Source of the DNA: Methylotenera mobilis JLW8
GTDB taxonomy: Bacteria; Pseudomonadota; Gammaproteobacteria; Burkholderiales; Methylophilaceae
DNA length: 64,000 bases
Direction: 5' to 3'
Assembly: GCF_000023705.1 (NCBI RefSeq)
Contig: NC_012968.1
Location: forward strand, 1,116,001-1,180,000
The translations under genes and the position numbers were made by a program. Under the pieces are notes generated by a model. That model did not search any database. It worked only from the letters and a program-made list of their open reading frames with translations, and was not told where the DNA came from. Shown here in pieces: positions 54,652-62,495 of the stretch (position 1 is the stretch's first letter; every line of letters starts with the position of its first letter).

Positions 54652-55620
54652 ATGAAGAGTCAATTACTTAAATTAGCAGTGATCGCAGTTTTGGGCACGT
54701 CTGGCCAAGCATTTGCAACTGGCTTGGTTTCATTGCCAGCAGCAGGCTTGTCTGTTTCAGCAGGTACTAATCAGCCAGCAGGTACAACTGCATGGGTTAC
54801 ATGTAACGCAACCGGTAACTACGGTGCGGGTAGCTTTACTGCGCCAACCACGGGTGCGAATAATAATTGCGCTGTGTTCCCGGCAAATATCAATACCAGC
54901 CCAGTTTCAGGCTTTAGTAAAGTTACCTTAAGTGATCTAACCAATGTGGCGATTACTGCCAATGGTGAAAACATCGCTTATATGACATCACGTACTTTCC
55001 GCAACACGGCAAATACTGAGTGTATCTACGGTAAACAAATCTCCATGGATACCAGCACTACTTTTGACTATAACAGTAGCTTAGCTGGCCAACAGTATCT
55101 GGAAGTAAATGACTTTGCTTTTGGTGGGTTTAGCGCTACTACGGATGTTTCAGCAGGCTATTATTACCGTTCTGGAGTATCGGATTCAGCAGTTTATAGA
55201 GTAGGCCGTGCATTTACTTCTGTACAAATGCAAGCTGACCCATCTGATGAAACTTTAGTGGCAACAGGCTTCGTACATCGTCCAATCAATAGTCCATCTG
55301 TGCCAGCATCAGGTACAGAGATCAATGGTGTTGGTCAAACTTCTAGCCCAGGTGCAACAGCGCCAACTGCAGCACAACAAACGAGTGAAATCCGTACTAA
55401 CTGGGTGGATTTTACTGTTGATGTTACCGGTGGTGTAGATGAGGACGGTGGTACTGAGCAAGATGCACCAATGATGTACGTACGTGCTGCTTGTACTTCT
55501 ACCGCACCAGCATCCTTAGCTAACAGTGTGCGTATCCGTCAAACAGGTCAAGAAACACAGCCATGGGTCACTATCTTGGCTTCAGGATTGGCACGTAGTG
55601 GCGCTAACGCTAACTTCTAA
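54652..55620 (+). CDS. exported four-cysteine protein of unknown function (paralogue A)
   Basis: A 322-residue protein with a clear signal peptide (cleavage after QAFA, residue 22), so about 300 mature residues, rich in Thr, Ala, Gly and Asn. No known family is recognised. It shares with the next gene four cysteines and blocks: WVTC...NNCAV, ECIYGKQISM, EVNDFAFGGFS, RVGRAFTSVQ, NWVDFTVDV, MMYVRAACTS and VRIRQTGQ. An acidic stretch GGVDEDGGTEQD could bind a cation. A strong AGGAG precedes its ATG, and a hairpin follows, suggesting high expression. The setting suggests a type II secretion substrate working with the TonB receptor; this is inferred. Confidence 0.7.
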   Translation: MKSQLLKLAVIAVLGTSGQAFATGLVSLPAAGLSVSAGTNQPAGTTAWVTCNATGNYGAGSFTAPTTGANNNCAVFPANINTSPVSGFSKVTLSDLTNVAITANGENIAYMTSRTFRNTANTECIYGKQISMDTSTTFDYNSSLAGQQYLEVNDFAFGGFSATTDVSAGYYYRSGVSDSAVYRVGRAFTSVQMQADPSDETLVATGFVHRPINSPSVPASGTEINGVGQTSSPGATAPTAAQQTSEIRTNWVDFTVDVTGGVDEDGGTEQDAPMMYVRAACTSTAPASLANSVRIRQTGQETQPWVTILASGLARSGANANF

Positions 55621-55651
55621 TAGTGTTTTGATTTGAACTAGCTTGATAAAA

Positions 55652-55676
55652 GCTGGCGGGGCTTTGCTCTGCCAGC
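55652..55676 (+). repeat. intercistronic hairpin between the two paralogues
   Basis: GCTGGCGGGGC and GCTCTGCCAGC pair over 11 positions (two G-T pairs) around a TTT loop, with no T tract. It could stabilise the upstream mRNA or dampen read-through. Confidence 0.6.
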
Positions 55677-55701
55677 CTTATAAATGACCTGGATGATAAA
55701 A

Positions 55702-56601
55702 ATGAAAAGAAGTTGTTACCTATTTGGTTTAATGCTTTGTATGCAGCATTTATCAGCAAGTGCTGATGTTGCTAACGACAGCCAAAGTGGTTTTGTGAAC
55801 TTACCAGCCATAGGCAATACCAATTCAGCCTATGTTTTATGTGACACAAGCACAAACTTTGGATTGAGTGAAAAAAACGCCAGTAATAGCAATCAAAGCT
55901 CGCTCGGCCAATGTGCCGTGAGTGACGATAAGCTTGCAGATAGCCCAATGAATGCGCCTATAGATGGTTTTACGTTAGTGGGTATTATTTCCCGCGGTGT
56001 GCCTATCCCAGAACCTTATGCCGCAGCAGGCGGTGAGGAGTTTGCCACCTTGACCGATACCGTTTGGCATAACAACGATACCAAAGAATGTATTTTTGGC
56101 ACCCATATTTTGATGAAAGACCAAACCTTAGCCAATGGTAAGCGCTGGGAAATTAACGATATCACACGTGGTGGTTTTGCCGGACGCCCAGTTGCTATTG
56201 CTTACTTTATGAAACCAAAACCTAGCAAAGATTACGGCATGCCTGAGGCTTTGTTTCGAGCTGGCAGAACTTATACCTCCGTACCATATGACAAAAACAG
56301 GTTGACCTTGCCAGCTTTACAAGACGCGCCAGCCCCCACAAAAGCAATCAGCAAAAACCAGTCAGCGGCTATGAATGAAAACTGGGTAGATTTTACTACC
56401 GACATTAGTTTTGACGATGCTGATGGGGTAACAAAAAAAATGACATCTATGTTGTATATCAAAACAACCTGCGAGCAACGTCAGCCAGAAGAAAAAGAAG
56501 GTGCCATTCGCCTACGCACCACCGGTGGTAATGGGCAAGATTGGTTAGAGGTAGAGGTACCTGGCTTGGTGCCATTTGGCGCAACGATTGAAAGGTATTG
56601 A
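55702..56601 (+). CDS. exported four-cysteine protein of unknown function (paralogue B)
   Basis: About 299 residues with a signal peptide (CYLFGLMLCMQHLSASA then DVAND). It is a divergent copy of the preceding protein: YVLC...GQCAV, ECIFGTHILM, WEINDITRGGFAG, RAGRTYTSVPYD, NWVDFTTDI, MLYIKTTCEQ and IRLRTTGGNGQDW keep the same order and the same four cysteines, likely two disulfides. In-frame ATGs at 55684, 55693 and 55702 are all possible; the last gives the best signal peptide. It ends just before the pseudopilin gene, so it belongs to the secretion operon. No function can be named from the sequence. Confidence 0.7.
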   Translation: MKRSCYLFGLMLCMQHLSASADVANDSQSGFVNLPAIGNTNSAYVLCDTSTNFGLSEKNASNSNQSSLGQCAVSDDKLADSPMNAPIDGFTLVGIISRGVPIPEPYAAAGGEEFATLTDTVWHNNDTKECIFGTHILMKDQTLANGKRWEINDITRGGFAGRPVAIAYFMKPKPSKDYGMPEALFRAGRTYTSVPYDKNRLTLPALQDAPAPTKAISKNQSAAMNENWVDFTTDISFDDADGVTKKMTSMLYIKTTCEQRQPEEKEGAIRLRTTGGNGQDWLEVEVPGLVPFGATIERY

Positions 56602-56608
56602 GGCATAT

Positions 56609-57031
56609 ATGAAACAAACAAAATCAACACAACATGGCTTTACCTTGTTGGAGCTATTGGTCGTCATGGTCATTATTGGTTTGCTTGCTGGCTATGTAGG
56701 GCCTAAATACTTTGCCCAGATTGGTAAGTCTGAAGTGAAAACGGCTAAGGCTCAGATCGATTCTTTAGAAAAAGCCATTGATCAATACCGCTTAGATAAC
56801 GGCCATTACCCAAGCACAGATAATGGATTATCCGCGCTTAATGAAGCGCCGGCAAACGAGGCCAAATGGCAGGGGCCATACCTAAAGAAAAAGGTACCTA
56901 ACGACCCGTGGGGTAAGCCTTACCAGTACAAGATGCCAGGTGAGCATGGGGAGTATGACTTATGGTCATTGGGCAGCGATGGTATGAGTGGTGGGACTGC
57001 TGAAGCTGCTGACGTAGTGAACTGGGAATAG
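56609..57031 (+). CDS. gspG: type II secretion major pseudopilin
   Basis: A 140-residue prepilin with a short basic leader, cleavage site HG-FTLLELLVVMVIIGLLAGY, and the GspG C-terminal fold: DNGHYPSTDNGLSALNE, GPYLKKKVPNDPWGKPYQYK and DLWSLGSDGMSGG, the segment that binds calcium in known GspG proteins. It would form the periplasmic pseudopilus. The ATG at 56609 gives the standard leader. No minor pseudopilin genes (H, I, J, K) follow within the window. Confidence 0.93.
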   Translation: MKQTKSTQHGFTLLELLVVMVIIGLLAGYVGPKYFAQIGKSEVKTAKAQIDSLEKAIDQYRLDNGHYPSTDNGLSALNEAPANEAKWQGPYLKKKVPNDPWGKPYQYKMPGEHGEYDLWSLGSDGMSGGTAEAADVVNWE

Positions 57032-57040
57032 GCTATTCAT

Positions 57041-58228
57041 ATGAAGTTCGAGTTAAAAGTAGCGCAGGGTGAAGAGGTGAGATTGCTCGCTTTGGAAGCA
57101 AGTAACGCTGTGCAAGCACGCGCTATAGCTGAGTCTCAAGGCTTGAGTGTGCTGAATGTCAAAAGCGTAGGTATGGCATTGTTCACGGTTAAATCATCCG
57201 CGCCAAAATTTAATTTGATGCTGTTTAGCCAGGAGCTACTGGCATTGCTGGAATCTGGGTTAAGTTTGGTAGAAGCCATTGAGGCTTTAGCAGAAAAGGA
57301 ACAGCAGGCTGAATCTAAGGCGATACTTAATCAAGTAATGGGCGCTTTATTTGAAGGCTTGCCGTTATCGACAGCTTTAGAAAAAGTGCCTCAAGTTTTT
57401 ACTCCGCTATATATCGCCTTAATTCGGGCGAGTGAGCGTACAGGTGACATGGTGCAAGCACTAGCAAGACATGTGGCCTACCAAACTCAAATTGATGCTG
57501 TGCGCAAAAAAATTATCACAGCCTCTATTTATCCTGTACTGCTGATTATTGTTGGCGGCCTGGTAGTGCTGTTCTTGTTGGGGTATGTAGTACCAAAATT
57601 CAGCACTATTTATGAGAGTGCCAGTACAGATTTACCTTGGATGTCACAGCTATTATTAAGCTGGGGGCAATTATTGCAAGAGCATGGAAGCGAAGTGTTT
57701 TTGGTTTTTGTTTCTGGTGTGGTGATGCTGGCCTTGATATTGAGTAGGCCATTTGTTCGTGCCGCAATTATGGCTAAAGTATGGCAGATTCCTGCGCTCG
57801 GCGAAACCATGCGCATCTATCAGCTGGCTAGATTTTACCGAACACTTGGCATGTTGTTGCGTGGTGGTATTCCATTAGTAACGGCAATGAGCATGGTGTC
57901 TTCATTGTTGCAACCTTTACTGCGAGTTAGCTTAGATAAAGTGTCTTTTGATGTGCGTGAGGGTAAGCCTATGTCAGTTGCTATGGAACAGCACGGTATG
58001 ACGACCTCAATCTCAATCCGCATGTTGCGTGTAGGTGAGCGCACCGGGCAAATGGGCGAAATGATGGAGCGCATAGGTGCGTTCTATGATGAAGAGATAG
58101 GTAGGAAAGTAGAGTGGTTGACCAAGCTTTTGGAGCCAGTTCTGATGATTATTATTGGTTTAGTTGTAGGGCTGGTTGTGGTGCTGATGTATATGCCTAT
58201 TTTTGAGCTGGCGGGGAATATTCAATGA
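57041..58228 (+). CDS. gspF: type II secretion inner-membrane platform protein
   Basis: A 395-residue GspF/PilC-family protein with two repeated T2SSF domains (about residues 60-185 and 265-390) and three helices; FSQELLALLESGLSLVEAIE and FYRTLGMLLRGGIPLVTAMS start the two repeats. It organises assembly with the ATPase. The gene starts 9 bases after gspG and its TGA overlaps the gspE ATG by 4 bases. Confidence 0.93.
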   Translation: MKFELKVAQGEEVRLLALEASNAVQARAIAESQGLSVLNVKSVGMALFTVKSSAPKFNLMLFSQELLALLESGLSLVEAIEALAEKEQQAESKAILNQVMGALFEGLPLSTALEKVPQVFTPLYIALIRASERTGDMVQALARHVAYQTQIDAVRKKIITASIYPVLLIIVGGLVVLFLLGYVVPKFSTIYESASTDLPWMSQLLLSWGQLLQEHGSEVFLVFVSGVVMLALILSRPFVRAAIMAKVWQIPALGETMRIYQLARFYRTLGMLLRGGIPLVTAMSMVSSLLQPLLRVSLDKVSFDVREGKPMSVAMEQHGMTTSISIRMLRVGERTGQMGEMMERIGAFYDEEIGRKVEWLTKLLEPVLMIIIGLVVGLVVVLMYMPIFELAGNIQ

Positions 58229-59985
58229 ACATGCCACTCGATAAGATGGGTTTGGATATTAATGCCATGAATAAAAGCGCGGGTATCGAGCCTAAGCTGA
58301 CGCCTGAACTGTTATGCCAAGCCAGACTTATTGCTAATAATACCAAGCAAGACTTGCTGGATGTGCTTGAAAATGAATCCGGCTTAGACTCCGATGATTT
58401 TGTCGTAGCGCTCGGACAGATGATGCGCTACCCAGTACTAAGCATACTGCATCTTTATGAGTTGCATCCAGACTTCACCTTGCTGCCATTCGCAGAGGCT
58501 GGCAAGCTTGGCTGCATAGCATTACGCAATGATGATGGGCAATTGCAGCTGGTGTTCTCTAACCCGTTCGACACATATTTACAGCCCAAAATAGATTTAA
58601 TCATTTCTAGATATGGTCATGCAGAGGTTGTAGTTTGGAGTCTTGCGCATCATAAAGACTTAACTGCGTATCTCAGTCACCATGAGCAAAGCATGCGAGC
58701 TATGGATGGCTTAACTGCTGAGCAAGTTGAGTACCACGCCGAACATCAGGGGATTGAAGATATCTCCCTACGTTCAATTAGCGAAGATACTAGCCCAGTA
58801 GTGAAGTTTGTGCGATCCACACTTTATGATGCACTCAAAGCCGGCGCTAGTGACATTCATATGGAAACAGACCCAACTGGCCTAAAAGTTAAATACCGTA
58901 TTGATGGGGTGCTGAGTCAAGAGGGGGGTATCCAAGGTTTAGCACAGGCAGAGCAAGCTATTTCACGCATTAAAGTGATGTCTGAGCTAGATATTGCAGA
59001 ACGTAGGGTGCCTCAAGACGGGCGCTTTAAGGTACTGGTAGCTAGCGGTGATGGTAAACCACGCGAGGTGGATATGCGAGTATCTATTATGCCTAGCGTT
59101 TTCGGTGAAGATGCCGTGCTACGTATTCTAGACCGTAAGGCATTGAGTGACGAAGCTAAAGGGTTGAGCCTAGAAACCTTAGGTTTTGAAGAGTCAATCA
59201 TGGCGCGCTTCAGATTGTTGGCAGAAGAACCATATGGCATGTTGTTGGTTACTGGACCCACCGGTAGTGGTAAAACTACCACGCTATACGGCATTATTTC
59301 TGAAATAAACCATGGGCAAGACAAGATAGTCACGATTGAAGATCCGGTTGAGTATCAACTGCCAGGTGTACTGCAAATCCCAGTCAATGAGAAAAAGGGA
59401 CTTACCTTTGCCCGAGGGTTACGTTCTATTTTGCGGCATGACCCAGACAAAATTATGGTGGGTGAAATTCGTGATTCAGAAACAGCGCAAATTGCCGTGC
59501 AATCAGCACTGACAGGGCATTTGGTGCTGACCACGGTACACGCCAATAACGTGTTTGATGTCATTGGTCGCTTTACCAACATGAATGTAGATCCATACAG
59601 TTTTGTATCGGCTATCAACGGCATCATGGCGCAGCGTTTGGTGCGTATTAACTGCCCAAATTGCACAGTTGCAGATACGCCTGATACGTTGCTCATTAGT
59701 AAATCTGGCCTAACGCCGGAACAAGCGAAAGACTTCAACTTTAGAAAAGGCCAAGGATGTGGGCAATGCCATGGTACTGGGTATAAAGGACGTAAGGCAA
59801 TCGCTGAGCTATTGTGTTTTAACGATGAAATTAGAGAGTTGATTGTCACCAGAGAACCGGTGCGTAAGGTTAAAGAGGCAGCACGTGCTAACGGTACCCT
59901 CACTATGCGCGAGGCAGCACTAGCGCTGGTAAGGCGTGGTGAAACTACATTAGAGGAGATCAATCGTGTTACATCGCTGGTTTAA
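58225..59985 (+). CDS. gspE: type II secretion / pilus assembly ATPase
   Basis: A 586-residue GspE/PilB ATPase: N-terminal T2SSE_N domain (about 1-150), Walker A VTGPTGSGKTTTLYG, Asp box TIEDPVEYQLPG, Walker B KIMVGEIRDSETAQI, His box LTTVHANN, and a zinc-binding tetracysteine segment (NCPNC and GQGCGQCHGTGYKGR). It powers pseudopilus assembly. Its 3' end overlaps the next gene by 20 bases. Confidence 0.94.
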   Translation: MNMPLDKMGLDINAMNKSAGIEPKLTPELLCQARLIANNTKQDLLDVLENESGLDSDDFVVALGQMMRYPVLSILHLYELHPDFTLLPFAEAGKLGCIALRNDDGQLQLVFSNPFDTYLQPKIDLIISRYGHAEVVVWSLAHHKDLTAYLSHHEQSMRAMDGLTAEQVEYHAEHQGIEDISLRSISEDTSPVVKFVRSTLYDALKAGASDIHMETDPTGLKVKYRIDGVLSQEGGIQGLAQAEQAISRIKVMSELDIAERRVPQDGRFKVLVASGDGKPREVDMRVSIMPSVFGEDAVLRILDRKALSDEAKGLSLETLGFEESIMARFRLLAEEPYGMLLVTGPTGSGKTTTLYGIISEINHGQDKIVTIEDPVEYQLPGVLQIPVNEKKGLTFARGLRSILRHDPDKIMVGEIRDSETAQIAVQSALTGHLVLTTVHANNVFDVIGRFTNMNVDPYSFVSAINGIMAQRLVRINCPNCTVADTPDTLLISKSGLTPEQAKDFNFRKGQGCGQCHGTGYKGRKAIAELLCFNDEIRELIVTREPVRKVKEAARANGTLTMREAALALVRRGETTLEEINRVTSLV

Positions 59986-60856
59986 CACTGTATTTAATGA
60001 TGAGCTGCGTGTGTTTATATACCCACAGCGTGTATTGCTACTTCATTTAAAAAGAACGTTCAAGAGTGGTTTTAAACAAGCGTTGGTGCATCAGCAGTTT
60101 GTTGATTTACCACAAAAAAAAGAAGTAAACGGGAATGAAGTAGCGCAATGGAATGGTCTAGTTTTAACCTTGAAACAGGTGTTGCAGGCTAAATATTGGC
60201 AAGTACTTGCAAAAAGTGGGACATACACAAAAGTGATCATTTCTAACCACTTGATTAAATATACAGTGATTCCATGGAGCAAGGAGCTTGCGATAGAAAG
60301 TGAGCGTCAGGCATATATGCAGCATCGCTTCAAGATTGCATATGGAGAGGCTGCTAAAGCTTGGGATTTATGTATGGATGAACCAGCATTTGGTCAGGCA
60401 TCGATTGCCAGTGGCGTATGTTCTGTATTGTTGAAAGAGCTACATCAGGTATTTGAGCAACAGGGCATTGATGTTAATGCGATATCTCCGCATTTGATGC
60501 TGGCTGGTAATCAGATGCTAAAGCATATTAAAAAACAAAAAAATAAACATCATTTTTGGTTTGTCGTTATCGAGTCTAATCGTGTTTGCCTATCGTTAAT
60601 AGATAACGGTGAGTGGCGTTTTATTAGAAACATTGCAGCAGGAGAAGATGTTGCTAAACAGGTGGATGACCTCATTCAGCGTGAGGGGGTCATTAGTAAT
60701 ACCAATGCACACTTGCCAATATTTTGGTATGGAAAAACACCTGTGGTTGGCAATGCTCATAAAGCTGATAGTCGTCATATCAAAATCAAATTACATGACT
60801 TTGAATTACTCAACCAACAGCTTGAAAAGCGCTTTGAAAACTGGGTGGCGGCATGA
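59966..60856 (+). CDS. PilM/GspL-like cytoplasmic assembly protein
   Basis: A 296-residue protein without a membrane helix, with a split actin-like fold pattern reminiscent of PilM and the cytoplasmic part of GspL: early VFIYPQRVLLLHLKR, then WQVLAKSGTYTKVIISNHLI and a later beta-rich block FWFVVIESNRVCLSLIDNGE. It starts at a GTG with GGAG upstream, inside the end of gspE. Similarity is weak and rests mostly on position before PilN- and PilO-like genes. Confidence 0.6.
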   Translation: MLHRWFNTVFNDELRVFIYPQRVLLLHLKRTFKSGFKQALVHQQFVDLPQKKEVNGNEVAQWNGLVLTLKQVLQAKYWQVLAKSGTYTKVIISNHLIKYTVIPWSKELAIESERQAYMQHRFKIAYGEAAKAWDLCMDEPAFGQASIASGVCSVLLKELHQVFEQQGIDVNAISPHLMLAGNQMLKHIKKQKNKHHFWFVVIESNRVCLSLIDNGEWRFIRNIAAGEDVAKQVDDLIQREGVISNTNAHLPIFWYGKTPVVGNAHKADSRHIKIKLHDFELLNQQLEKRFENWVAA

Positions 60857-61374
60857 GCACTATTACTTTGAATCATGCATTGGCAGTAAAAAGAGTCAAC
60901 TTAACGGCGTTGGTGTTATTGGTGACAGGAGTGCTAATAAACTGCTTGATAATTAATTACCATCAATCTTTATTAAATGACACGCGTAAGTTGGAAGCCA
61001 ATATCGATGCACTTAGTCGTGCAAAGTCTGTGCGTTATTTACCAAAGGTTAATGTAAATAATAGCGCACAAAAGACGCATGATATTGCGGCTGTAAATGC
61101 GGCAATCGCTGAGATAGTCTTGCCGTGGAATGCGATATTTAAGATGCTGGAGGCGACGAAAAGCGATGCCGTGAAACTCCTTGCCGTGGAGCCTAGTATA
61201 AAAAAACAAACGCTGCGCATCACCGCTTTGGCGTTGGATGTAGATAACATGATGGCTTATGTGGATAGTTTAATCCAGCAAAAAATGCTTAAAAACGTGG
61301 CTCTAGTTTCACAAGAGTCTGCAGAGGTTAACGGCCAGCCGGCAGTGCATTTTGTGGTGGAAACAGCATGGTAA
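60853..61374 (+). CDS. PilN-like inner-membrane assembly protein
   Basis: A 173-residue bitopic protein: a short cytoplasmic N-terminus, one helix (LTALVLLVTGVLINCLII, about residues 17-34) and a periplasmic domain with a short coiled coil, then a ferredoxin-like fold expected for PilN/GspL-C (KLLAVEPSIKKQTLRITALA). The start overlaps the preceding TGA by 4 bases. The family is inferred from topology and order. Confidence 0.6.
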   Translation: MSTITLNHALAVKRVNLTALVLLVTGVLINCLIINYHQSLLNDTRKLEANIDALSRAKSVRYLPKVNVNNSAQKTHDIAAVNAAIAEIVLPWNAIFKMLEATKSDAVKLLAVEPSIKKQTLRITALALDVDNMMAYVDSLIQQKMLKNVALVSQESAEVNGQPAVHFVVETAW

Positions 61375-61925
61375 ACACAAGGTTTTTCTCTAGAGAGTTG
61401 TTGCAATACAAGTTACGACAACTTGGTTGGCCGGGTTGGCTGGGTTTGTCGTTATTGCTAGTGAGTTTGTTGTTAATGGTCATGGTTGTTCGACCTCAGG
61501 AAAGTAGAATTAAGACGCTAACGGCCCATATTCTTGAGCTTAAAACCAATCCTAATATCAATAAACTAAGAATCAAGACTGACACTCAGTTTGATATTGA
61601 GCAGAAATTTTATGCACTATTGCCTCAAAAAAACGAAGCAAATAACAAAATCACTGAAATATTACATGCTGCGACCAGTGTAGGTATCGTCACCAACAAG
61701 GTTGAATATTCCTCTCAATCTCTCTCAGCGACCTTAATTAAGTACCAAATTAGTCTTCCGGTACAGGGTAGTTATGTGCAGATTCGTCAATTTATTAATG
61801 TAGTGCTGAATAACTTACCTACCGTAGCACTCAATGATATCAGCATGAAACGAGAAAATGTTGGCTCAGATTTGATTGAAGCCAATATCAAATTCACTAT
61901 CTATTTACGAAAAAGGCACGAATAA
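61368..61925 (+). CDS. PilO/GspM-like inner-membrane assembly protein
   Basis: A 185-residue bitopic protein with one helix (LGLSLLLVSLLLMVMVV, about residues 24-41), a coiled-coil segment and a C-terminal ferredoxin-like domain (YQISLPVQGSYVQIRQFINV, then LNDISMKREN) as in PilO/GspM. It overlaps the PilN-like gene by 7 bases. The PilM-N-O-P order is that of type IV pili rather than of a classic type II system. Confidence 0.68.
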   Translation: MVNTRFFSRELLQYKLRQLGWPGWLGLSLLLVSLLLMVMVVRPQESRIKTLTAHILELKTNPNINKLRIKTDTQFDIEQKFYALLPQKNEANNKITEILHAATSVGIVTNKVEYSSQSLSATLIKYQISLPVQGSYVQIRQFINVVLNNLPTVALNDISMKRENVGSDLIEANIKFTIYLRKRHE

Positions 61926-61929
61926 ATTG

Positions 61930-62442
61930 ATGGGCATGGCGAAGAAATACGCAGTTTGGGTAGTGCTAGTGTTGACAGTGATTGCTTGTTATTGGGTAGA
62001 GTCTAAACAAGATCATGTTGATGATGAGCTGGCGGTTACAGCCAAACCTCGCAAAGAGCGTTTGGTTAAACAAGATGCACCATTAGATACTAATCACTTA
62101 TCCCTTATAAGTTCCAATGGTGCAGCGTTTAGTAGGGCACAGATAGTTGATGAACCTGAAAACATATTCACGATGTTTGTTTCTCAAGATGATTTAAATC
62201 AACAGTCAGTGGATCAAGAAATAGAACTTCCGCCAGAAAATCCATTTAGATATGCCGGTAAGTTAGTTGATGACGGTGAAATACTGGTCTTTCTGATAGA
62301 AGGGCAGAAGAATTATTCAGTAAAAGTGGGTGATGTGCTTGAGGATAGTTGGGAAATTAAAGCCATTATTCCACCGCTAATGACGATTAAGTACATTCCT
62401 TTAAATATTGAGATGCAGATGCAAATTGGAGCAGTAAGTTGA
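61930..62442 (+). CDS. PilP/GspC-like periplasmic protein
   Basis: About 170 residues, with an N-terminal helix (VWVVLVLTVIACYWV) and a C-terminal beta domain: PFRYAGKLVDDGEILVFLIE, YSVKVGDVLEDSWEIKAIIP, which matches the homology region of PilP/GspC that contacts the secretin. The ATG at 61930 follows the PilO-like stop by 4 bases; the open frame begins earlier inside that gene. The linker of about 90 residues is low in complexity. Confidence 0.68.
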   Translation: MGMAKKYAVWVVLVLTVIACYWVESKQDHVDDELAVTAKPRKERLVKQDAPLDTNHLSLISSNGAAFSRAQIVDEPENIFTMFVSQDDLNQQSVDQEIELPPENPFRYAGKLVDDGEILVFLIEGQKNYSVKVGDVLEDSWEIKAIIPPLMTIKYIPLNIEMQMQIGAVS

Positions 62443-62495
62443 AATTATCATTTTCCCAGACTTTCATTAAGGTAATCACAACGCAAAGATTGCAT

